Origin: JBHEMT01 sp046262435
GTDB taxonomy: Bacteria > Chloroflexota > Dormibacteria > Aeolococcales > Aeolococcaceae
Assembly: GCA_046262435.1 (NCBI GenBank)
Contig: JBHEMT010000090.1
Coordinates: forward strand, 1-13,196
Reading direction: 5' to 3'
Length of the DNA stretch: 13,196 bases
The translations under genes and the position numbers were made by a program. Shown piece after piece: positions 1 to 7,199 of the stretch (within the stretch, counting starts at the first letter, position 1; every line of letters begins with the position of its first letter). The notes under the pieces were generated by a model. That model had not been told where the DNA came from. It saw only the letters and a list, made by a program, of their open reading frames with translations, and searched no databases.

Positions 1-24
1 GTTGTCGTCCTCGTACCGGTCCAT
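1..24 (-). CDS. Start of an unidentified gene, cut by the window edge
   Basis: On the minus strand an ATG at 24-22 shares one base with the TGA that ends the preceding frame (TGATG). Purine-rich sequence with GGAG and GGGGG lies just upstream and could act as a ribosome binding site. Only eight codons are visible, reading M-D-R-Y-E-D-D-N, so no family can be assigned. The overlap suggests translational coupling to the upstream hypothetical gene. Confidence is limited by the short visible length. Confidence 0.45.
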
Positions 25-467
25 CAGGCCCCCAGCTCCCGCGGCTCACGTTTTGTGTGGCCTGCGGCCAGCAATTCCTCTGCGCGGTGGGCCCAGTTGC
101 TGCGGCGGATGCGGTACCGCTCGGCCTGGGTTTGGAGGACCCGGACATCGAAGGAGCCTTCCTTGACGGTCTCCTCGCTGGCCCATCTGAGCAGTTCGTC
201 CGCGCGTCGCAAAAGACCCTCCTTCATCTCGATCAACTCGTCGTACACCGCCAGCCAGTGGAGGGCGTCCTCGGCAACTGCAGACTCAAGATCCTCATCG
301 GGCAAGCCGACCCCTGGGTCCATCGTGCGTGAGAACTCGTCGGCAGAGGGAGGATCATGGGGCACGAGGACGGCTCCGCGCCAGTTGGGTCGTCCCACGA
401 AGCCCAGCGTCACTCTGAGGGTCACCACCACCATACGCCCGGCGGCCGACAAGGGATAGCAGCTCAT
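24..467 (-). CDS. Hypothetical protein with a charged helical C-terminal half
   Basis: The longest frame gives 147 residues and I do not recognise a family. Residues about 12-40 alternate hydrophobic and polar residues like beta strands. Residues about 58-135 are rich in Glu, Arg, Leu and Ala and look like long helices, possibly a coiled coil. There is no signal peptide, membrane segment or obvious catalytic motif. The start is uncertain: ATG at 467, 434 or 323 are all possible and none has a good Shine-Dalgarno. The main support is its stop codon, which overlaps the ATG of the next gene (TGATG), and a composition more protein-like than the opposite frame. It lies just downstream of the tRNA-Lys gene and might share its transcript. 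Confidence 0.5.
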   Translation of the reverse strand: MSCYPLSAAGRMVVVTLRVTLGFVGRPNWRGAVLVPHDPPSADEFSRTMDPGVGLPDEDLESAVAEDALHWLAVYDELIEMKEGLLRRADELLRWASEETVKEGSFDVRVLQTQAERYRIRRSNWAHRAEELLAAGHTKREPRELGA

Positions 468-494
468 TGCCGTTGACGGACATCCGACGCGAGC

Positions 495-565
495 TACCCC
501 CTGTAGGAATCGAACCTACCTCAACCGGTTAAAAGCCGGCTGCTCTACCGATGAGCTAAGGGGGC
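495..565 (-). tRNA. tRNA-Lys (anticodon UUU)
   Basis: A complete cloverleaf of 71 nt can be folded by eye. The acceptor is GCCCCCT against AGGGGGT, the D stem GCTC/GAGC, and the anticodon stem GCCGG/CCGGT around the loop CTTTTAA, with anticodon TTT. The variable loop has four bases. The T stem GTAGG/CCTAC encloses the loop TTCGATT. The discriminator base is A and the 3' CCA is not encoded, so it must be added after transcription. The first acceptor pair is a G-U wobble (G1-U72), which is somewhat unusual, as is the G-U at the base of the anticodon stem. It reads AAA and AAG lysine codons. Confidence 0.95.
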
Positions 566-574
566 AGGCCGCCG

Positions 575-580
575 ATTGTA
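575..580 (-). promoter_or_regulatory. Candidate -10 box for tRNA-Lys
   Basis: The minus strand reads TACAAT here, five of six matches to TATAAT. It ends 9 nt before the first base of the tRNA, so the transcript would start only a few bases ahead of the mature 5' end. No convincing TTGACA-like -35 lies 16-18 nt upstream. Co-transcription with the pyr operon remains possible, because the last pyr-linked gene ends only 47 nt before the tRNA. Confidence 0.4.
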
Positions 581-612
581 CGGAGCCCCGTTGGCGGCGA
601 CGGCACGCATCG

Positions 613-921
613 TCACGACACCGCCACCACCCCGGCGAGGACCAGCACCAGACCGCAGACCACGAACGCTGCGAGCACAAAGATCGCCGCGGTGGCCACC
701 CGGCCGTGAGTGTCTGGGGCGGCCACGATTGCATGGCCCCGCGGGCACCGCTCCACTCCGCCAGCCACCGCGACGCGGTCGGCAGGGTGGCGGACACCGC
801 ACGCTGGACAGAGAATGAGCGGGCCACGCGGGTGAGCGCGGTTCCAGAACCCACTGGCGAAGCGGTCGGCGAGCAGGGCAAGCAGCACCAGGGTGGCGAG
901 CACCAGTGCGAAGACGATCAT
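613..921 (-). CDS. Small two-helix membrane protein with a zinc-ribbon-like Cys cluster
   Basis: This 102-residue protein has a hydrophobic helix at residues about 1-19 and a second at about 76-100. The segment between carries C38, C41, C59 and H63 (CPAC and CPRGH). That spacing suggests a single metal-binding ribbon, probably zinc, held at the membrane. Its ATG overlaps the pyrD stop as ATGA, and no clear Shine-Dalgarno is present, so translation is probably coupled to pyrD. The tRNA-Lys gene follows. I do not recognise the family. The topology is inferred: both termini on one side, with the ribbon between the helices. Position at the end of the operon suggests it is made with the UMP pathway enzymes, but no role can be assigned from sequence. 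Confidence 0.75.
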   Translation of the reverse strand: MIVFALVLATLVLLALLADRFASGFWNRAHPRGPLILCPACGVRHPADRVAVAGGVERCPRGHAIVAAPDTHGRVATAAIFVLAAFVVCGLVLVLAGVVAVS

Positions 922-1817
922 CGCGGGACCGCAGCCGGGGCACCGGACGCCGCCAGCTCGTCGAGGACGCTCAGGGCGGCATCGGGGTGGACGAAGTTGG
1001 CGGTTCCCACCTGGATCGCGGCCGCCCCGGCGGCGAGGTGTTCCCGGGCATCCGGACCGCTCATGATGCCGCCGATTCCGACCACGGGGATCCGCACCGC
1101 GGCGCGCACCGCGGCCACAGCGGCGACGGCCAGCGGTCTGATCGCCGGGCCACTCATGCCGCCGGTGCCGCGGGGCAGCACCGGTCGCCCGGTGTGCGCA
1201 TGGATCTTCGAGCCGACGAAGGTGTTCACCGCTGAGATGGCGTCTGCCCCGGCGCCCTCGACGGCGCGGGCGATGGCCGCGATGTCGGCGACGTTGGGAC
1301 TGAGCTTGACCACCAGCGCCATATCGGTGGCGCGCCGGACCGCGGCCACGAGACGGGCGGCCGCCTCCGGGTCACGGCCAAAGTCCATGCCGTGGGCGAT
1401 GTTGGGGCACGATATGTTGAGCTCGAGTCCGGCGACCCCGGCGACCTCCAGGCGGCGTGCACACTGCACGTACTCGTCGGCGTCGCCACCGGCCACGTTG
1501 ACGATCACCGGGACGCGCCAGGCCGCGAAGCGAGGAGCGTAGACCGACGCCACGTGCTCGACCCCGGGGTTCTGCAGGCCGATGCTGTTGAGCATCCCGC
1601 CCACCGTCTCGGCCACCCGTGGCGGTGGGTTGCCAGGGCGTGGCTCCCTGGTGGTGCCCTTGGTGTACACGGCACCGATCCGCTGGATGTCGATCAGCTG
1701 CTCGAACTCGAACCCGTAGCCGAAGGTGCCGCTGGCCACGCCCACCGGGTTGGCCAGCACCAGCCCCCGGCCGAGGTCGACGGCGCGCCCCCCGAAGGCC
1801 ACAGCCTCAGGCGACAT
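918..1817 (-). CDS. pyrD: Dihydroorotate dehydrogenase, class 1B catalytic subunit
   Basis: This enzyme oxidises dihydroorotate to orotate in the cytoplasm using FMN. Class 1B forms pass electrons through PyrK to NAD+. The 299-residue product is the usual family length. Visible landmarks are the N-terminal YTKGTT (K53), MLNSIGLQNPG (75-85), NISCPN (134-139) with catalytic-base Cys137, VVKLSPN with K171, VNTFVG (197-202), and the phosphate-binding PVVGIGG (244-250). A cysteine base rather than serine marks a class 1 enzyme, and TTREPRPGNPPPR is typical of class 1B. The start is the ATG at 1817, with GGAG shortly upstream. The gene overlaps pyrK by 11 nt and its stop overlaps the small membrane protein gene. 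The adjacent pyrK supports the class assignment. Confidence 0.96.
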   Translation of the reverse strand: MSPEAVAFGGRAVDLGRGLVLANPVGVASGTFGYGFEFEQLIDIQRIGAVYTKGTTREPRPGNPPPRVAETVGGMLNSIGLQNPGVEHVASVYAPRFAAWRVPVIVNVAGGDADEYVQCARRLEVAGVAGLELNISCPNIAHGMDFGRDPEAAARLVAAVRRATDMALVVKLSPNVADIAAIARAVEGAGADAISAVNTFVGSKIHAHTGRPVLPRGTGGMSGPAIRPLAVAAVAAVRAAVRIPVVGIGGIMSGPDAREHLAAGAAAIQVGTANFVHPDAALSVLDELAASGAPAAVPR

Positions 1818-2682
1818 CGGCTCCGGGAAGCGCCGCCAGGGCAACCCAGTCCACCTCGGCCACGGGCATGACGGGGCCCTCGGTACAGCACAGCGCCCAG
1901 GTAGGAGCGGCTGAGGGGGCGGCGGCCTCGACGGCGGCGCCGGCACTCGGGCGCACGGGAAGCGCACACCCCAGGCAGGTACCGAACCCGCAACCCATCG
2001 GCGCTTCGAGGGAGGCCTCGGCGCGCAGCGGAGCCACCGCGGCGGCGAAGAGGACCCGGGCCAGGCTGGCAAGCATTGGGTTGGGGCCGCAGGCGGCCAC
2101 CGCGGTGTCCGGGGTGAGCAGTGCGGAGACCAGGTCGGTGACATGGCCCCGGTGGCCGCGGCTGCCGTCGTCGGTCGCCTCGACCACCTCCACCGCAGGG
2201 TCGTCGCGGCGCAGCCGGGAGGCAGGGTAGAGGCGCGCCGCTGTCGCGGCGCCGTTGATCACGGTCACCTTGATCCCCCGGCGGCGGGCATCGCGGATCA
2301 GCAGCGGGAAGGGGGCGGCGCCCAGGCCACCCGCGACACACAGAAGCCTGCTGGCGTTGTCCAGGTTGAAGCCGACCCCCAGCGGACCCAGCGCCTGCAG
2401 CGCGTCACCGGGCCGGCTCGCGGCCAGCAGTCCGGTCCCGGCGCCCACCGGCTCGAAGACGAAGGCAACTGACCCCCCATCCGACCAGGCGACGCTGAAC
2501 GGGCGGCGCAGCAACGGAACCGGTCCGTCGCCGCAGAGCAGCTGGGCGAACTCGCCCGGCCGGGCGGTGGCCGCGAGATGGGGCAGCCGCGCGGTGAGCT
2601 CGACCACGCCGCCGCCGAGCCGATCAACCTCAAGGACCTCGCCGCGCTCGTCGCGTGCCCGGCGGAGGTCAGACCGCCTCAC
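1807..2682 (-). CDS. pyrK: Dihydroorotate dehydrogenase electron-transfer subunit
   Basis: PyrK carries FAD and a [2Fe-2S] cluster and transfers electrons from PyrD to NAD+. From a GTG start at 2682 the protein has 291 residues, somewhat longer than a typical PyrK of about 260. The ferredoxin-reductase fold shows the FAD-binding RRPFSV (59-64) and the nucleotide-binding CVAGGLGAAPF (115-125). The C-terminal cluster ligands are C231, C236, C239 and C266, in MGCGFGTCLGC and ALCCTEGP. The GTG overlaps the carAB stop as GTGA and only a weak GGCAGG lies upstream, so coupled translation is likely. The reading frame stays open upstream inside carAB, but that part lacks family sequence. Residues 1-12 are Arg-rich and may be a lineage-specific extension. 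Confidence 0.94.
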   Translation of the reverse strand: MRRSDLRRARDERGEVLEVDRLGGGVVELTARLPHLAATARPGEFAQLLCGDGPVPLLRRPFSVAWSDGGSVAFVFEPVGAGTGLLAASRPGDALQALGPLGVGFNLDNASRLLCVAGGLGAAPFPLLIRDARRRGIKVTVINGAATAARLYPASRLRRDDPAVEVVEATDDGSRGHRGHVTDLVSALLTPDTAVAACGPNPMLASLARVLFAAAVAPLRAEASLEAPMGCGFGTCLGCALPVRPSAGAAVEAAAPSAAPTWALCCTEGPVMPVAEVDWVALAALPGADVA

Positions 2683-5600
2683 CGAGCCTGCCCGGGCACC
2701 ACCGCGCCCTCGCGGTACGCGCGCACCGTGGCCACCGCGACGGGTTCCCCGGCCCGCTGGCGGACCATGGCGTCGACCAGGGCGGCGGCGGTGTCCACCG
2801 AGGTGCAGCACGGGATGCGGCGGGCCTCGGCGGCCACCCGGATCCGGAAACCGTCCTTGACACGCCGGCGCTCGTCGCTGGGTGGTACCGATGCGTCGCC
2901 GGGGTGCAGCTCGTCGGTCTCCACGTGGGAGACCGTGTTGATCACCAGCTCCACCCGCCCCTCGTCGATGACGTCGAGTACGTTGGGGCGACCGTGGCCA
3001 ATCTTGGCCACCGGGTGCGCTTCGATCCCTGCAGCAGCAAGGAACGCAGCCGTGCCACCGGTCGCATAGAGACGGCAGCCGAGCAACGCCAGCGCCGAGA
3101 GGATCGGCAGCGCCTCGCGCTTGTCAGCGTCGGCGACGCTGCAGAGCGCGGCGCCGGTCGTGGGCATGGTCCCGCTGGCGCCGAGGAAGGCCTTCTGCAG
3201 GGCGGCGCCAAGGGAGACGTCGATGCCCATCACCTCGCCGGTGGACTTCATCTCAGGCCCCACCGCGGGGTCGACGTTGGTGAGCTTGAGCATGGAGAAA
3301 ACCGGCGCTTTCACCGCGACCAGGGGCAGGGGTGGCACCAGACCATCGGCCCAGCCCAGCTCAGCCAGGGTCTCGCCGGCCATCACCCGCACGGCGAGCT
3401 CGACCATGGGCACCCCGGTGACCTTGGAGAGAAAGGGCACGGTGCGCGATGAGCGCGGGTTGACCTCGATGACGTGCACGCGGTCGGCGTGGACCACGAA
3501 CTGGACGTTGCACAGGCCGCGCACGCCAAGCGCCAGGGCCATGGCGCGGGTGTACTGGACGATCGCGTCGTGGACCGCCGAGCTGGTGTGCACCGGTGGG
3601 TAGGCCGCCATCGAGTCACCGCTGTGCACTCCGGCGCGCTCGATGTGCTCCATGATCCCGGGAATCAGCACCCGCTCGCCGTCGCAGATCGCGTCAACCT
3701 CGAGCTCGGTGCCGAGCAGGTACTTGTCAATCAACACGGAGCCGCGCCGGCCGCGCAGGTCGGCGGGTAACGCGGCGAGGGCTCCGGCAAGGTAGCGCTC
3801 CAGGGCTGCGCGCGAGTGCACGACCTCCATGCCCCGACCGCCGATCACGTACGACGGCCGCACCAGCACCGGGTAGCCAACCCGGTCGGCAATGGCGATC
3901 GCCTCGGTTACATCGTTGGTGGCCGCACCCTCCGGCTGAGGAATGTCCAGTCGGCGCATCAAAGCTTCGAACTGTCCCCGGTCCTCAGCGGCGTCGATGG
4001 CTGCCACCGGTGTCCCGAGGATGTGCACCCCGCGCGCCGCGAGGGGAGCCGCCAGGTTGACCGCGGTCTGGCCACCGAACTGCACCACCGCGCCGGCGGC
4101 GCGCTCCTCGGTGACCACGGCGGCGGCCGACTCCTCGTCCAACGGCTCGAAGTAGAGTCGGGTGCTGCAGTCGAAGTCGGTGCTCACCGTCTCCGGGTTG
4201 CTGTTGATCATCACCGCAGGAATGCCCTTGCGGCGCAGCGCAAGGGCGGCCTGCACGCTGCAGTAGTCGAACTCAATCCCCTGGCCGATCCGGATCGGCC
4301 CGCTTCCCACCACCACCACCGGCGCGGGTGTGCCGATCGGGGCCGCCGGCTGGGACCAGCCTGCAGGGCCCTCGTTCTCGGTCTCGAACGTGGAGTAATA
4401 GTACGGCGTGGCTGCCTCGAACTCGGCAGCACATGTGTCGACGCACTTGTAGGTGGGGCGGATGCCGAGCTGCTCACGCTCGGCGCGCACCGCGTCGCCG
4501 TCGACGCCGGCGAGGCGCCCGATCCGGTTGTCGCTGAGTCCCACCCGCTTGGCGCGCAGGATCCCTGCCGCGTCCAGGGCGGACCAGCGCAACGACTCCT
4601 CGACGTCCACGATGGTGCGCAGGCGCTCGAGAAACCAGGTGCCGACTCCGGATCGGCGGCTCAGCTCGGCCACCGACGTGCCGCCGCGCATCGCCTCCTG
4701 CAGGGCGAACAGCCTGCGGTCGTTGGCGGTGTCGACCAGCACCGCCTCGCCGAGCTCGGCGGCCTGGGGTGGCCGCTGCTCGAGCGAGCGCATCGCCTTG
4801 GAGAGCGCCGCCTCGAAGGAGCGCTCGATGGCCATGACCTCTCCGGTGGACTTCATCTGTGTCCCGAGCCGCCGATCCGCCTCGGGAAACTTGTCGAAGG
4901 GCCAGCGGGGAATCTTGACGATGCAGTAGTCGACCGCCGGCTCGAACGCGGCGGTGGTGCGCCCGGTCACGTCGTTGGAAATCTCGTGCAGGCGCTTGCC
5001 GGCGGCGATCTTGGCGGCGACCCGCGCGATCGGGTACCCGGTCGCCTTGGAAGCGAGTGCCGAGGATCGCGAGACCCGAGGGTTGACCTCGATGACGTAG
5101 TACTCGGCAGAGTCCGGTGCCATGGCGAACTGCACGTTGCAGCCGCCGGCGATCTCCAGCGCGTTGATGATCCGCAGCGCCGCGGAGCGCAGCTGCTGGT
5201 GCTCGCGGTCGGTGAGGGTCTGGACCGGGGCGGCCACGATGGAGTCGCCGGTGTGCACCCCCATCGGGTCGAGGTTCTCCATCGAACACACCGTGATGCA
5301 CGTCCCCGCGGCATCGCGCATGACCTCGTACTCGAGCTCCCGCCATCCCGCCAGGGAACGTTCCACCAGCACCTGGCTGATCGGCGAGGCCGCGAGCCCG
5401 GCGGAGACCCGTTCGACGTACTGCTCCTCCGTATCGCACAGGCCGCCGCCGGTGCCTCCCAGCGTGTACGCGGGACGCACCACCAGGGGAAGGCCCTCCT
5501 GCTCGGCGAAGACGCGCGCCTCAGCGAGTGAGGAAACCGAAGCTGAGACCGGTACCGGTTCGCCGAGCCGGCTGAGCAGGGACTTGAAGAGCTCACGGTC

Positions 5601-7199
5601 CTCGGCGGTGCGGATGGCGGCCAGCGGGGTGCCCAGCAGGCGCACGTCCCAGCGCTGCAGAACGCCCGCCTCGTCGAGCGCCACGGCGAGGTTGAGACCA
5701 GTCTGGCCGCCGAGCGTGGCCAGCAGGCCGTCAGGACGCTCGATGGCGATGATCCGCTCCACCGTTTCCACGGTCAGCGGCTCGACGTACACCGCGTCGG
5801 CGGAGCCGTCGTCGGTCATGATCGTTGCCGGGTTGCTGTTGACCAGGACCACCCGCACCCCCTCCTCGCGGAGGGCGCGGCAGGCCTGCGTGCCCGCGTA
5901 GTCGAACTCGGCGGCCTGACCGATCACGATCGGGCCGCTGCCGATCACCAGCACGCAGCGCGGCACCGGAGGACGCTGCCAGGTCCGCGCCACCGTCGCG
6001 GCGGCGCCGGGCGTCACCGCGACCGAACCGGAGATCGCCGCCCCACCACGGCCTGCCCGGGCCAGCTGGAGGAACTCGTCGAAGACCGGGGCGCAGTCCT
6101 GGGGGCCGGGCGCGCCCTCGGGGTGGTACTGGACGCTGCGCACCGGGAGGTCGCGATGACGCAGGCCCTCGACGCTGCCGTCGTTGAGATTGCGCTCACT
6201 GACGTACCAGCCGGCGTCGGTGTCGACACTGGCGCCGTCCACCTGGAACTCATGGTTCTGGGAGGTGATCACCACTCGCTCGGTGCGCGTGTCCTGCACC
6301 GGGTGGTTGCATCCGTGGTGGCCGAAGAGCAGGCGCGAGGTGCGGCCGCCGGCGGCCTGTCCGATCAGCTGATGGCCGAGGCAGATGCCCAGCAGAGGGA
6401 TGCGGCGGGTGAGGAGCTCGCGGGTCAGCGCCACCGCACCCGGCAGGCGGCCGGGATCACCGGGACCGTTGGAGAGCACCACCCCGTCGGGCTGGTGGCG
6501 CAGCACATCGCCGAGTCCCGCGTCATGGCGGACGACGATGACCTCGGCGCCCCGATGGCGCAGGGCGCGCAGCTGGTTGCGCTTCACCCCGTAGTCGACC
6601 ACCACGACCCGGGTGCCCTCGCCGAGACCGGAGGGCAGGTCACGCGCCAGGACCGGGTCGAGCCCCTCGTCCCAGCGCAGCCAGGGCTCAGCCTGGCTCA
6701 CCTCGGCGACCAGGTCGAGCTGGGACACCCCGGTGACCTCGCGCGCCGCCGCGAGATGCTCCGCGAGCGGCAGCGTGGCCGGTGCGATCAGGCCGCGGAG
6801 GGTGCCGCGTTCCCGGAGGTGCCGGGTGAGCGCGCGCGTGTCAACCGAGTGCAGCCCGGGGACGCCCCAGCGCCGCAGCTCGTGCTCCAGTGAGTGGTGC
6901 GCCAGTGGGTGTCCGACCTGGGGGGAGAGCTCCCGCACCACCAGGCCGCGACACTGCACGCGGGCCGACTCGGAATGATCCTGACGGTGACCGTAGTTGC
7001 CGATCAGCGGGTAGGTCATCACCACCACCTGGCCGGCGTAGGAGGCATCGGTGACCACCTCGCCATACCCCGTCATCCCGGTGTTGAACACCACCTCGCC
7101 GGCGCCCTGCAGCCCCGCGGGGTCGCTGCCGAACAGGACACCGTCGTAGACGGCCCCCGACTCCAGCACCAGCCGCCCCGGGCGCACTGACTCAGCCAT
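2679..7199 (-). CDS. carAB: Carbamoyl-phosphate synthetase, small and large subunits fused in one frame
   Basis: The enzyme makes carbamoyl phosphate from glutamine, bicarbonate and two ATP. One open frame of 1506 residues covers both subunits. The CarA-like part is residues 1 to about 382. It has the amidotransferase nucleophile Cys273 in LLGICLGHQLIG and the His359/Glu361 pair in VQYHPEG. A linker of about 30 residues (383-414) follows. The CarB-like part begins at about 415 with VLVIGSGPIVIGQAAEFDY. It has the first ATP-grasp (to about 810), a middle domain, the second ATP-grasp starting at VVVVGSGPIRIGQGIEFDY (961-979), and a C-terminal MGS-like allosteric domain (about 1345-1490). All hallmark motifs look intact. 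The ATG at 7199 has AGGAG five bases upstream and overlaps the pyrC stop by 8 nt. Separate CarA and CarB are usual in bacteria. An in-frame GTG at residue 395 could still start a separate CarB. Confidence 0.93.
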   Translation of the reverse strand: MAESVRPGRLVLESGAVYDGVLFGSDPAGLQGAGEVVFNTGMTGYGEVVTDASYAGQVVVMTYPLIGNYGHRQDHSESARVQCRGLVVRELSPQVGHPLAHHSLEHELRRWGVPGLHSVDTRALTRHLRERGTLRGLIAPATLPLAEHLAAAREVTGVSQLDLVAEVSQAEPWLRWDEGLDPVLARDLPSGLGEGTRVVVVDYGVKRNQLRALRHRGAEVIVVRHDAGLGDVLRHQPDGVVLSNGPGDPGRLPGAVALTRELLTRRIPLLGICLGHQLIGQAAGGRTSRLLFGHHGCNHPVQDTRTERVVITSQNHEFQVDGASVDTDAGWYVSERNLNDGSVEGLRHRDLPVRSVQYHPEGAPGPQDCAPVFDEFLQLARAGRGGAAISGSVAVTPGAAATVARTWQRPPVPRCVLVIGSGPIVIGQAAEFDYAGTQACRALREEGVRVVLVNSNPATIMTDDGSADAVYVEPLTVETVERIIAIERPDGLLATLGGQTGLNLAVALDEAGVLQRWDVRLLGTPLAAIRTAEDRELFKSLLSRLGEPVPVSASVSSLAEARVFAEQEGLPLVVRPAYTLGGTGGGLCDTEEQYVERVSAGLAASPISQVLVERSLAGWRELEYEVMRDAAGTCITVCSMENLDPMGVHTGDSIVAAPVQTLTDREHQQLRSAALRIINALEIAGGCNVQFAMAPDSAEYYVIEVNPRVSRSSALASKATGYPIARVAAKIAAGKRLHEISNDVTGRTTAAFEPAVDYCIVKIPRWPFDKFPEADRRLGTQMKSTGEVMAIERSFEAALSKAMRSLEQRPPQAAELGEAVLVDTANDRRLFALQEAMRGGTSVAELSRRSGVGTWFLERLRTIVDVEESLRWSALDAAGILRAKRVGLSDNRIGRLAGVDGDAVRAEREQLGIRPTYKCVDTCAAEFEAATPYYYSTFETENEGPAGWSQPAAPIGTPAPVVVVGSGPIRIGQGIEFDYCSVQAALALRRKGIPAVMINSNPETVSTDFDCSTRLYFEPLDEESAAAVVTEERAAGAVVQFGGQTAVNLAAPLAARGVHILGTPVAAIDAAEDRGQFEALMRRLDIPQPEGAATNDVTEAIAIADRVGYPVLVRPSYVIGGRGMEVVHSRAALERYLAGALAALPADLRGRRGSVLIDKYLLGTELEVDAICDGERVLIPGIMEHIERAGVHSGDSMAAYPPVHTSSAVHDAIVQYTRAMALALGVRGLCNVQFVVHADRVHVIEVNPRSSRTVPFLSKVTGVPMVELAVRVMAGETLAELGWADGLVPPLPLVAVKAPVFSMLKLTNVDPAVGPEMKSTGEVMGIDVSLGAALQKAFLGASGTMPTTGAALCSVADADKREALPILSALALLGCRLYATGGTAAFLAAAGIEAHPVAKIGHGRPNVLDVIDEGRVELVINTVSHVETDELHPGDASVPPSDERRRVKDGFRIRVAAEARRIPCCTSVDTAAALVDAMVRQRAGEPVAVATVRAYREGAVVPGQAR

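Noticed and set aside
706..1542. A 278-codon open frame on the plus strand
   Set aside because: It is antisense to pyrD and the small membrane protein; its Ala/Thr/Arg-rich product has no domain.
3816..5531. A 571-codon open frame on the plus strand
   Set aside because: It lies opposite carAB, has no recognisable domain, and is rich in Arg, His, Gly and Val runs, typical of antisense frames in GC-rich coding DNA.
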